NCBI GenBank assembly: GCA_012841005.1
Contig: DUVO01000316.1
Coordinates: 1 to 5,812, forward strand
Source: Bacillota bacterium
Lineage (GTDB): Bacteria > Bacillota > DTU030
Length of the DNA: 5,812 nt
Direction: 5' to 3'
Made by a program: the position numbers and the translations under genes
The notes under the pieces: generated by a model
The model's input: only the letters and a program-made list of their open reading frames with translations
What the model was told of the DNA's origin: nothing
The model's database searches: none
Part shown: positions 1 through 5,590 of the stretch, one piece after another
How the letters are laid out: every line of letters starts with the position of its first letter
Position numbering within the stretch: position 1 is the first letter of the stretch

Positions 1-1722
1 CACAAAGAGGGTGATGGTAACCAAACCCACCAGGGTCTGGAAGGGAGTCAGGGCCATGGTACTGAGGCCGGCGGCGCCAAAATCCCGCCGGATAACTCCC
101 ATGATAAAGACCGTGGCCGCTTCCCGGGGCAGGCCCAGCCAGCCCACGGTAACAGGTGTCACTGCATTCTGGATCAACTCCAGGGCACCGGTCAGCTGGA
201 GGACATTGATGATCAGTGCTCCCAGGGCAAATAGGGGTGTTGCTTCCCGGATAAAGTGGTGTGATTTTGTAACCGTCTTTTTGAGGACATTCCCCAACCG
301 CGGCCAGCGCAGTGCGGGCAGGTCAATGAGCAGGGCCGTAGATTTTCCCGGTATAAAGGTATTGAGCAGGGTCCCGGCCATAACCAGAACCGAGACAATT
401 ACCAGGATATAAACTGCTGCATAAACCGGCCCCACCGCAGCCAGGAGGGCCGCAATGACACCAAGCTGGGCAGAACAGGGAATGACCAAACCCAGGAGGA
501 AAATGGCAATTCGCCTTTCCCGGTCGGAACCCAAAAGGCGGGTGGTTATCACAGCCATGGTCACACACCCGAAACCCAAAATCAGGGGTATTATCGCCCG
601 GCCGTTGAGGCCGATACCCGTCAGCAACCGGTCTACCAGGGTGGCAACCCGGGGCAGGTACCCCGAATCTTCAAAAAGGGAGAGGAAAAAGTAGAAGGCC
701 ACCACCAGGGGCAGGAGCAGTCCGACAACGTAAGTTACTGTCATGGTCAAAAGGCCGAATTCCCCCGTCAGGATGATGCCCAAAACCGAATCCGGAGAGA
801 TGAAACGGCCCACCAGCTGCCTCACCGCCGGTTCGTAAATACCTCCCATAATGTCCCCTTCCAGGAACTCCACCACCGTCTGGGCGACAAAATAGCCAAT
901 CCCCCAGTACATGACAAGGAGGGCCAGGGCCAGGATGGGAATACCCGTCAGGGGGCGGATCATCCAGCGGCTCAGCCGGGTGGTAAAACTGGCCCCGGCC
1001 TCCACCTCAGAAACTACAGCCGCCAGGATCTGGTTAACCCTTTCCCGGCGCGCGGCATAGATACTCTCCTGTTCCCCACCGGGGAGCAGGCCGTGGCGCT
1101 GGGCGACGACCGGGTCCCCTTCCAGGATCAGCAGGGCCTCACCCCGGTTCCCCACCTTCTCCTCCAATTCCGCCAGGGCAGGGGGAAGACCTGGGGTCGG
1201 CCTGCCCCCGGTAGCCTTCTCCAGAGCAGCCTTGACCTCTGCCAGCCCGGTACCCTGGATCGCCACCGTCTCCACCACCGGGACACCCAAAAGGCGGGAA
1301 AGCTCCCCGACATCGACGGCAATACCCTCCCGGCGGGCTTCATCCACCATGTTCAAGGCGACCACCACCGGGATCCCCGTATCGATAACCTGCTGGGTCA
1401 GGAAAAGATCCCTCTCCAGGTGAACCGCATTGACCACATTGAGGACAACACCGGCATCGAGGATAATATCCCGGGCAATACGCTCCTCATCGGTAAAGGA
1501 GGAAATCCCATACACCCCCGGGGTGTCAATTATCACATCTTCCCCCACCTTGCCATGGGCAATCTCCAGGGTGGTCCCGGGGTAGTTGGACACATCGACA
1601 TACATCCCGGTTAAATAGTTGAAGAAGACCGATTTACCCACATTGGGATTCCCCACCAGAACGACCTTGCGCCCCGGCGGAAAAACCAGATCCTCCTTTT
1701 GGCTACAGTGATTATGTGCCAT
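1..1722 (-). CDS. feoB: Ferrous iron transport protein B (FeoB), C-terminus beyond the window
   Basis: FeoB is the inner-membrane Fe(II) permease with a cytoplasmic G-protein domain. The 574 visible codons are open to the left edge. The N-terminal GTPase shows G1 GNPNVGKS (residues 24-31), a G2 threonine in YPGTT (47-51), G3 DTPG (66-69), G4 NMVD (124-127) and a G5-like AIQGTGL (154-160). A helical spacer follows to about residue 250, then hydrophobic segments from about 260. Family landmarks are EDSGYLPR (351-358), the first gate motif GFGC (383-386, Cys386), the second gate motif PCSAQ (415-419, Cys416) and RRDFGAAG (545-552). The residues after Cys386 are VTMA where many FeoBs have NVPA. 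ATG at 1722 has GGAGG a few bases upstream and lies 13 bp after the feoA stop, so the two genes are co-transcribed. The missing C-terminal part should hold the last membrane helices. The family call is secure. Confidence 0.97.
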   Translation of the reverse strand, partial: MAHNHCSQKEDLVFPPGRKVVLVGNPNVGKSVFFNYLTGMYVDVSNYPGTTLEIAHGKVGEDVIIDTPGVYGISSFTDEERIARDIILDAGVVLNVVNAVHLERDLFLTQQVIDTGIPVVVALNMVDEARREGIAVDVGELSRLLGVPVVETVAIQGTGLAEVKAALEKATGGRPTPGLPPALAELEEKVGNRGEALLILEGDPVVAQRHGLLPGGEQESIYAARRERVNQILAAVVSEVEAGASFTTRLSRWMIRPLTGIPILALALLVMYWGIGYFVAQTVVEFLEGDIMGGIYEPAVRQLVGRFISPDSVLGIILTGEFGLLTMTVTYVVGLLLPLVVAFYFFLSLFEDSGYLPRVATLVDRLLTGIGLNGRAIIPLILGFGCVTMAVITTRLLGSDRERRIAIFLLGLVIPCSAQLGVIAALLAAVGPVYAAVYILVIVSVLVMAGTLLNTFIPGKSTALLIDLPALRWPRLGNVLKKTVTKSHHFIREATPLFALGALIINVLQLTGALELIQNAVTPVTVGWLGLPREAATVFIMGVIRRDFGAAGLSTMALTPFQTLVGLVTITLFV

Positions 1723-1735
1723 TTACCTCCACTCC

Positions 1736-1969
1736 CTACCGAACTTTTACGGCAGCCGGTTCCACTTCCACTAACCTGGCCAGGCCCCGGCCCAGGGCAA
1801 GCTCCTGGCGGTTCCGCCTGACAATAACCGGGCCTGCCGGTAAAATCTCAACACACTGGATGGTACTGCCAACTGTCAACCCAAAGCGCAAGGCCTGTAC
1901 CCTCATGTTTTTTTCCTTAATACTTCTGATCTGCAATACCTGACCGCGCCGGGCCTGATCCAGGGTCAT
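1736..1969 (-). CDS. feoA: Ferrous iron transport protein A (FeoA)
   Basis: FeoA is a small cytoplasmic SH3-like protein that works with FeoB in Fe(II) uptake. This one has 77 residues, the usual length of a stand-alone FeoA. It shows the family pattern: an N-terminal strand (GQVLQIRSI), then an LRFGLTVGSTIQCVEILPAGPVIV core (residues 27-50, turn at GLTVGS), and a C-terminal stretch ending in LGRGLARLVEVEP. The ATG at 1969 has GGAGG at 1979-1983, nine bases upstream. It is the first gene of the feoAB operon, with feoB 13 bp downstream. A strong promoter and two Fur boxes lie just upstream, so it should be derepressed under iron limitation. No defect is visible. Confidence 0.94.
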   Translation of the reverse strand: MTLDQARRGQVLQIRSIKEKNMRVQALRFGLTVGSTIQCVEILPAGPVIVRRNRQELALGRGLARLVEVEPAAVKVR

Positions 1970-1989
1970 CTCCTTCGCCTCCTATTCAC

Positions 1990-2004
1990 TGAGAATGATT
2001 CTCA
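1990..2004. promoter_or_regulatory. Fur box in the feoAB leader
   Basis: TGAGAATGATTCTCA is a perfect 7-1-7 inverted repeat and matches the classical Fur (7-1-7) consensus TGATAATNATTATCA at 12 of 14 specified positions. It lies between the feoA ribosome binding site and the predicted transcription start, about 45 bp into the transcript. Bound Fur here would act as a roadblock or together with the upstream site. Confidence 0.88.
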
Positions 2005-2035
2005 TTATTTCGGCCAAAAATAAGTTCCCCATTGC

Positions 2036-2050
2036 TGAGAACCATTATCA
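2036..2050. promoter_or_regulatory. Second Fur box at the feoAB transcription start
   Basis: On the minus strand this reads TGATAATGGTTCTCA, also 12 of 14 against the Fur 7-1-7 consensus but less symmetric than the box at 1990-2004. It starts five bases downstream of the -10 hexamer and so covers the expected +1. Fur bound here would directly block RNA polymerase. The two box centres are 46 bp apart. Confidence 0.75.
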
Positions 2051-2055
2051 CTTAT

Positions 2056-2084
2056 ATTATACCTTTGAGCCATCCCCCGGTCAA
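2056..2084 (-). promoter_or_regulatory. Sigma-A-type promoter of feoAB
   Basis: Minus strand: -35 TTGACC (2079-2084), a 17-bp spacer and a perfect -10 TATAAT (2056-2061). The start is expected near 2049, giving a leader of about 80 bases before feoA. Two Fur boxes follow it. The promoter separates feoAB from the metallo-beta-lactamase gene upstream. Confidence 0.85.
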
Positions 2085-2109
2085 GCTATTTTTGCCCGCA
2101 AAGTAATAC

Positions 2110-2143
2110 CCCGCCGTCCGGCCCCTGTCCCCGGTTCGGCGGG
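2110..2143 (-). terminator. GC-rich hairpin after the metallo-beta-lactamase gene
   Basis: Seven bases after the stop codon the transcript can form a stem CCCGCCG/CGGCGGG, extended inside by CCGG/CCGG across a 2/1 internal loop, closing on a nine-base loop. No U-tract follows on the minus strand (GTATTAC), so it is not a canonical intrinsic terminator. It may be a 3' stabilising stem or a weak terminator. On the plus strand only TTT follows. Confidence 0.4.
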
Positions 2144-2149
2144 TTTACC

Positions 2150-3022
2150 TCAAGGAACACTCACAATCTTGCCCACATGGAGAGAATCAAACCGGTCCCC
2201 CAGGGTCCGGGAAAACTCACTATAAGCCGCCAATCCGGTACAATGCCCTGGTATCACCCGCCCAATGTCCCTGTCAAGGGCAGCTGCTGTTTTCCCGATT
2301 CGTTCTTCCGAGGCCCCGATCAGGTGAAAACCGCCCATGACTACCGCCACCTTTTGGATACCGGTAATTTCCCGGGCATGATTGACGATATTGATAATAC
2401 CGGCATGGCCGCAGCCCGACAGGATAACCAGCCCCCGTCCCGTCACATTTACCACCAGGGACATGTCATCCCTAAGCGGATCAGGGGTTATATGGCCGTC
2501 TTCCAGGTTATAGGTTCCAATGCCCTGGTCTTCAAAATCAATCCGGCGGGGAACTTCGCCGGTGGAAAAAACCCCTGGCATGATGGCAAAGGGTTCCCCC
2601 GTCAAAAACAGCTGCCCTCCCGCTGCCTTTACTGCTTCCTGACTGTTTTCCAGGGTGACGCCGATATTCCTGAGAAAGGGTTTAAAGGTGTAATTATCCC
2701 GGAAAACAGCAGGGTGGGCAATCACCGGAATCTCCCTGCCAATGGCCGAGAGCACCCCCACCAGCCCCCCTGTGTGATCATAATGACAGTGGGAGAGAAA
2801 TACCGCATCAATGGAGCCCGGACCGATTCCCAGTATTTCCATATTATGTAGTATGGGGGCAGCATCCTGTCCGGCATCCAGCAGGATCCGCCTGCATTTT
2901 CCGCCTGAACATACCTCGAGCAAGAGGGCAAGTCCGTGTTGGGCATAAAATGAGGTCTCGAAGCCGGCATAATCGTCCAGCAGGGTAATTATCCGGACCG
3001 AATCAACTTCTCCTCCCTGCAC
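2150..3022 (-). CDS. Metallo-beta-lactamase-fold hydrolase, COG1237 type (pterin-ribofuranosylaminobenzene phosphate synthase-like)
   Basis: This is a cytoplasmic metal-dependent enzyme of the metallo-beta-lactamase fold. Numbered from the GTG at 3022 (290 residues), it has LLDAGQD (about 47-53), the metal motif HCHYDH (78-83), GCGHAG (His206), GGFHL (His233) and PGHCTG (His260). This motif set is typical of COG1237. The archaeal member MJ0301 was assigned as a dihydropteroate-type synthase in methanopterin synthesis, and the family inherited that annotation. Many bacterial members sit beside DUF5320 and NifX-like genes and their substrate is unknown. I chose GTG because AAAGGGG precedes it at good spacing. 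An in-frame TTG at 3040 adds six residues but has no ribosome binding site. The gene lies 62 bp after the DUF5320 gene, probably in one operon. Fold and metal ligands are secure; the reaction is not. Confidence 0.85.
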   Translation of the reverse strand: MQGGEVDSVRIITLLDDYAGFETSFYAQHGLALLLEVCSGGKCRRILLDAGQDAAPILHNMEILGIGPGSIDAVFLSHCHYDHTGGLVGVLSAIGREIPVIAHPAVFRDNYTFKPFLRNIGVTLENSQEAVKAAGGQLFLTGEPFAIMPGVFSTGEVPRRIDFEDQGIGTYNLEDGHITPDPLRDDMSLVVNVTGRGLVILSGCGHAGIINIVNHAREITGIQKVAVVMGGFHLIGASEERIGKTAAALDRDIGRVIPGHCTGLAAYSEFSRTLGDRFDSLHVGKIVSVP

Positions 3023-3048
3023 CAGATACACCCCTTTCAATAAACAGT

Positions 3049-3069
3049 GGGAGAGAGAATCGCTCTCCC
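3049..3069 (-). other. Hairpin between the DUF5320 and metallo-beta-lactamase genes
   Basis: A perfect 7-bp stem, GGGAGAG/CTCTCCC with a seven-base loop, lies in the 62-base intergenic gap on the minus-strand transcript. It is followed by ACTGTTTATTG, which is only weakly U-rich. It could be a partial terminator or an RNA-processing or stability element that sets the ratio of the two products. It ends about 26 bases before the preferred GTG start. Confidence 0.4.
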
Positions 3070-3084
3070 TCCCTAAATACTTCC

Positions 3085-3399
3085 TTACTTATCTTCTTTA
3101 TCCTGCTCCAGGTCTGCCAATCTTGCCTTAATTTCCTTTAGCTCCTCTTCCAGGTATTGGGCCTGCTCCTTCAGGAAAGCTGCTTCCTCTGCAGCCGACG
3201 GTTCAGGAACAATGGCCGGATCGGGGTAATACCAAGCCGGGGCAGAGGCAAAACGCCGCAGCCGCCCCATCCTTCTGAACCACCGGTGCCGTCCCCGGCC
3301 AAAGGCATAGGGACCACCGGCATATCCAACACAGAATCCCAGCCCCCTCCCGGTGAGCGGACCACAGCCCCTGGGACCGGTTCCATCAAAGCCCGGCAT
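3085..3399 (-). CDS. DUF5320-type small Gly/Arg-rich protein
   Basis: A 104-residue protein of unknown function. The N-terminus PGFDGTGPRGCGPLTGRGLGFC (residues 2-23) is the signature of DUF5320 proteins, found mostly in anaerobes. The middle (31-60) is rich in Arg, Phe, Trp and Tyr. The C-terminus (about 69-104) is a charged, Glu/Lys-rich heptad-like helix likely to form a coiled coil. Two cysteines (12 and 23) lie in the glycine-rich part. There is no signal peptide or membrane segment. ATG at 3399 has AAAGGGGG eight bases upstream. A consensus promoter lies about 50-80 bp upstream, so expression may be high. In other genomes this family sits near NifX/NifB-like and MRP/NBP35-type iron-sulfur genes, often with a COG1237 enzyme, which agrees with the gene that follows. 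The family call is good and the function unknown. Confidence 0.82.
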   Translation of the reverse strand: MPGFDGTGPRGCGPLTGRGLGFCVGYAGGPYAFGRGRHRWFRRMGRLRRFASAPAWYYPDPAIVPEPSAAEEAAFLKEQAQYLEEELKEIKARLADLEQDKEDK

Positions 3400-3432
3400 T
3401 TTCTAAACCCCCTTTCCTCAGGAATTACGATA

Positions 3433-3446
3433 TTATGGTCTTATGT
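3433..3446. repeat. Operator-like direct repeat, copy 1
   Basis: TTATGGTCTTATGT matches the sequence at 3467-3480 at 13 of 14 positions in the same orientation, offset by 34 bp. On the minus strand it falls just downstream of the predicted +1 (about 3448) of the DUF5320 promoter, where a repressor would be expected. Confidence 0.55.
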
Positions 3447-3454
3447 TCATTTTC

Positions 3455-3483
3455 ATTATAGCCGCTTTATGGTCATATGTCAA
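3455..3483 (-). promoter_or_regulatory. Consensus sigma-A promoter of the DUF5320 gene
   Basis: Minus strand: a perfect -35 TTGACA (3478-3483), a 17-bp spacer and a perfect -10 TATAAT (3455-3460). The expected start is near 3448, giving a leader of about 50 bases. An exact consensus at both hexamers usually means strong basal activity that needs repression, consistent with the two flanking 14-bp repeats. Confidence 0.88.
3467..3480. repeat. Operator-like direct repeat, copy 2
   Basis: TTATGGTCATATGT occupies most of the promoter spacer and overlaps the last three bases of the -35 box. It is the near-identical partner of 3433-3446. Within it TATGGTCATA is a small inverted repeat (TATG-2-CATA). 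The pair brackets the -10 box, which suggests a regulator binding two sites on roughly the same face or with a loop between them. The regulator is unknown. Confidence 0.55.
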
Positions 3484-3593
3484 TAACTTAATATCCTCTT
3501 CTTGCTTATAGTTATCGAGGAACCTGCCCGAGGAAGGAAATCAAGCCGCAGAACGAGAAATATTTTTTAATTGTTGTAAGGAGTTGATCAATT

Positions 3594-4112
3594 GTGACCA
3601 TTGCTTGGGGTATAACAGGCTGCGGACATCTCCTGGTGGAAAACCTGGCCCTGATCAAGAAACTCCCCCGGGTAGATCTCTTTCTCTCGCGGGCAGCCGT
3701 GGAAGTGATGAAAATCTACAGGTATGACCCAAAACAACTCCAGGGTCCCGGGGTGCGTCTCTACTGGGAAGGTGCCTACAGCTCGCCCCTGATCGGCCGT
3801 TTTTACCACGGCTTCTACAGTGCCCTGGTCATCGCTCCGGCCACCTCCAACTCCGTCGCCAAATTTGTGGCCGGTATATCCGATACCCTCATTACCAACC
3901 TCTTCGCCCACGCCGGGAAATGCCGGGTGCCCATCATTGTCCTCCCCGGTGATCAGGAGGAAGAGGTGACCTCCCCCGGGCCAAAAGGACCGGTGCAGGT
4001 CTTTCCCCGGCCCATCGACCTGGAAAATACAACCCGGCTGAAAAGTTTTTCCGGAGTTACTGTGGTTTCCGGAATGGAGGAGCTGGAAAAATGTCTCAGC
4101 GCCTATTTGTAA
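3594..4112 (+). CDS. Flavoprotein resembling DmrB (dihydromethanopterin reductase) and archaeoflavoprotein
   Basis: A 172-residue cytoplasmic protein of the flavoprotein (FMN-binding, Rossmann-like) superfamily. It opens with a strand and loop IAWGITGCGHLLVEN (3-17), a phosphate-binding pattern. The FMN-site segment is LVIAPATSNSVAKFVAGISDTLITNLFAHAGK (78-109), with the PATSN motif and the D-T-L-I-T-N turn conserved in the superfamily. It ends in a short C-terminal domain with LPGDQ (117-121). DmrB reduces dihydromethanopterin to tetrahydromethanopterin using a flavin. The start is GTG at 3594 with AAGGAG at 3578-3583, ten bases upstream. The gene overlaps the next one by 22 bp, so the two are translationally linked. 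No cysteine ligand set for an iron-sulfur cluster is present. The fold is well supported; reduction of a pterin is inferred from the best-known relatives and from the neighbour. Confidence 0.8.
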   Translation: MTIAWGITGCGHLLVENLALIKKLPRVDLFLSRAAVEVMKIYRYDPKQLQGPGVRLYWEGAYSSPLIGRFYHGFYSALVIAPATSNSVAKFVAGISDTLITNLFAHAGKCRVPIIVLPGDQEEEVTSPGPKGPVQVFPRPIDLENTTRLKSFSGVTVVSGMEELEKCLSAYL

Positions 4113-5419
4113 CAGGAGAGCTGGCTTCCCAGGCCCTCAAGGATACCCTGGCCCGCATGCCCGTCGGATTTGGCGGAACCGTGGTCACCCTCAACATCAG
4201 CGTGGCCGCCCTGATGAATACCGAGTTCCTGTGCCGCAACCTCCCCCCCTGCCAGGGATATTCTGAAGTGGTCCTCCCCGGCCTCTGCCGGGTGAATCTG
4301 GAGGAGATCTCCCGGCACCTGGGGGTTCCGGCAGTACAGGGACCCAGGGACCTCAAGGACCTGCCGGCCTTTTACGGGGAAAAGGTGGTGGATGATGGGG
4401 ACGAAGAGCCGCAGGTGCCTAAAATCCTGGCCGAAATCGTCGATGCCCCCTATCTTACCACAGACCAGATCAGAGAGCGGGCCCGGTACTACTGGGGGGA
4501 AGGGGCCGATATCATCGACCTGGGCTCCTGTGTGGAAAGGGAATTCCCCCACCTGGAGGAGGTCATTGTCACCCTCAAGGAAGAGGGCTTCCGGGTGAGC
4601 CTGGATTCCTTCCGCGAGGAGGAAATCATAAGGGCCGGCAGGGCCGGTGTTGACATGATCCTCAGCCTCAACTCCAGCAACCTCCACCTGGCCCGGCACC
4701 TTTCCTGCCCCGCTGTGGTCATCCCCGACTTCGGCCAGGGGCTGGATTCCCTGGCCCAAAATGCCGCCGCCGCCGAGAAGGAGGGGGCGTCTATAATCCT
4801 GGACCCCATACTGGATCCCCTCAATTTTGGTTTTACCGCCTCCCTCCACCGCATTTTTGCTGCCCGCCGGCGGTACCCGGATAAGCCCTTCCTCATGGGC
4901 ATCGGCAATGTGACGGAACTCACCGATGCCGACAGCACGGGGATCAATGCCCTTCTCATGGGGGTGGCGGTGGAACTGGGCATCGACTATGTCCTGACCA
5001 CCGAGGCCTCCCCCCGGACCAGGGGTGCTGTCCGGGAAGCGGCCCTGGCCCGCCGCCTCATCCACAGGGCAAAAAGAAGGGGTTCCCCCCCCAAGAACCT
5101 CTCCGACGACCTGATCACCTGCAAGGACAGGCGGCTGGAAACCTACAGCCCCGCGGAGCTAAAGGTCATGCAGCAGCTGGTGACGGACCGGAACTTCCGC
5201 ATTTTCACCGCGGAAGGGAAGATCCACATCTTTAACAGGGATATTTATCTTACCGGAACCAGGGCCGATGACCTCTTTTCCCAGCTGGAAATAACCGACC
5301 CGGGCCACGCCTACTACCTGGGCCGGGAGCTCTACAAGGCCCAACTGGCCCTGCAGTTGGGGAAGAAGTATCAGCAGGAGCAGGAGCTGGTGTGGGGTTA
5401 TTTATCAATTGACAGTTGA
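4091..5419 (+). CDS. Dihydropteroate synthase-like protein (TIGR00284 type, DUF6513 and DUF4346-like regions)
   Basis: A 442-residue cytoplasmic protein with three parts. The N-terminal region (1-105) resembles DUF6513, with GFGGTVVTLNISVAALM (26-42). The middle (about 115-325) is a dihydropteroate-synthase TIM barrel: GADIIDLGS (138-146), VSLDSF (169-174), DMILSLNSSN (188-197), ILDPILDP (236-243) and GIGNVTELTDAD (270-281). The C-terminal part (about 335-440) looks like DUF4346. Canonical folate enzymes are much shorter and have a GGEST loop, here GSCVE, so this is the long archaeal-type relative linked to tetrahydromethanopterin synthesis rather than folP. ATG at 4091 has GGAGG at 4076-4080, inside the upstream gene. 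The last codons (LSIDS) and stop read through a repeat-like sequence, so the natural C-terminus may have been altered. Substrate identity is inferred. Confidence 0.82.
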   Translation: MSQRLFVTGELASQALKDTLARMPVGFGGTVVTLNISVAALMNTEFLCRNLPPCQGYSEVVLPGLCRVNLEEISRHLGVPAVQGPRDLKDLPAFYGEKVVDDGDEEPQVPKILAEIVDAPYLTTDQIRERARYYWGEGADIIDLGSCVEREFPHLEEVIVTLKEEGFRVSLDSFREEEIIRAGRAGVDMILSLNSSNLHLARHLSCPAVVIPDFGQGLDSLAQNAAAAEKEGASIILDPILDPLNFGFTASLHRIFAARRRYPDKPFLMGIGNVTELTDADSTGINALLMGVAVELGIDYVLTTEASPRTRGAVREAALARRLIHRAKRRGSPPKNLSDDLITCKDRRLETYSPAELKVMQQLVTDRNFRIFTAEGKIHIFNRDIYLTGTRADDLFSQLEITDPGHAYYLGRELYKAQLALQLGKKYQQEQELVWGYLSIDS

Positions 5420-5446
5420 CAGTGGGCAATTGAAAATTATTTTTTT
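5405..5446 (+). terminator. Weak terminator-like hairpin and T-tract after the pterin gene pair
   Basis: TCAATTG (5405-5411) and CAATTGA (5427-5433) form a 7-bp inverted repeat with a 15-base loop. A T-tract (seven Ts, 5440-5446) follows six bases later. The stem is AT-rich and long-looped, so termination efficiency is doubtful. The stop codon of the dihydropteroate synthase-like gene lies in the loop, and the loop contains a tandem TTGACAG pair (5410-5416 and 5417-5423). Confidence 0.35.
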
Positions 5447-5447
5447 A

Positions 5448-5517
5448 AGTGTTAGGTCAGGACATGGGTAACATATATGGTCAAGAAATCCTTTAATGAG
5501 TAGGAGGGTCTTTGACC
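5448..5517. other. Possible insertion-sequence end or remnant
   Basis: The stretch starting AGTGTTAGGTCAGGACATGG (from 5449) and running on through GTAACA resembles, from memory, terminal sequences of IS481-like elements, but no transposase or second end is visible. Within it GGTCAAGA (5479-5486) and TCTTTGACC (5509-5517) form an inverted repeat with one bulge. Treat it as a candidate solo end only. Confidence 0.2.
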
Positions 5518-5561
5518 GCTTTGGACGACACAAAAGAACCGTCCCCTTGTGTCCAGGCGGT
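5515..5561. repeat. REP-like hairpin repeat of a type known in Clostridia
   Basis: The inner stem is GACACAA (5527-5533) with TTGTGTC (5547-5553) around AAGAACCGTCCCC. The arms extend outward with TGGAC and ACCGC (5515-5526) against GTCCA and GCGGT (5551-5561), interrupted by a three-base GAC insertion in the left arm and one extra base. The core corresponds to a dispersed intergenic repeat that I recognise from clostridial genomes, probably of the REP type moved by RAYT (Y1) transposases. No such transposase is in this window. Confidence 0.6.
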
Positions 5562-5590
5562 TATTTCATTGAAAGGAGGTGCTTTAGATT

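Noticed and set aside
1093..1614. A 173-codon open frame on the plus strand
   Set aside because: It is antisense to the FeoB GTPase domain and lacks any supporting motif or ribosome binding site.
1995..2225. A 76-codon plus-strand frame across the feoA control region
   Set aside because: It runs opposite the feoAB promoter, a Fur box and the end of the metallo-beta-lactamase gene; no coding signature is visible.
2177..2851. A 224-codon open frame on the plus strand
   Set aside because: It is antisense to the metallo-beta-lactamase-fold gene, which has all its metal motifs intact, and its product resembles no family.
3484..3577. A promoter for the flavoprotein gene
   Set aside because: Only poor matches were found (for example TTTATG with TAATAT at 17 bp). 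A promoter must exist nearby but I cannot place it with confidence.
4103..5065. A 320-codon open frame on the minus strand
   Set aside because: It lies wholly opposite the DHPS-like gene, shows no recognisable domain, and is explained by GC-rich codon use in the sense gene.
5473..5486. A third copy of the 14-bp operator-like repeat (shares TATGGTCA)
   Set aside because: Only eight bases match, and it lies in unrelated repeat-like sequence; chance is sufficient.
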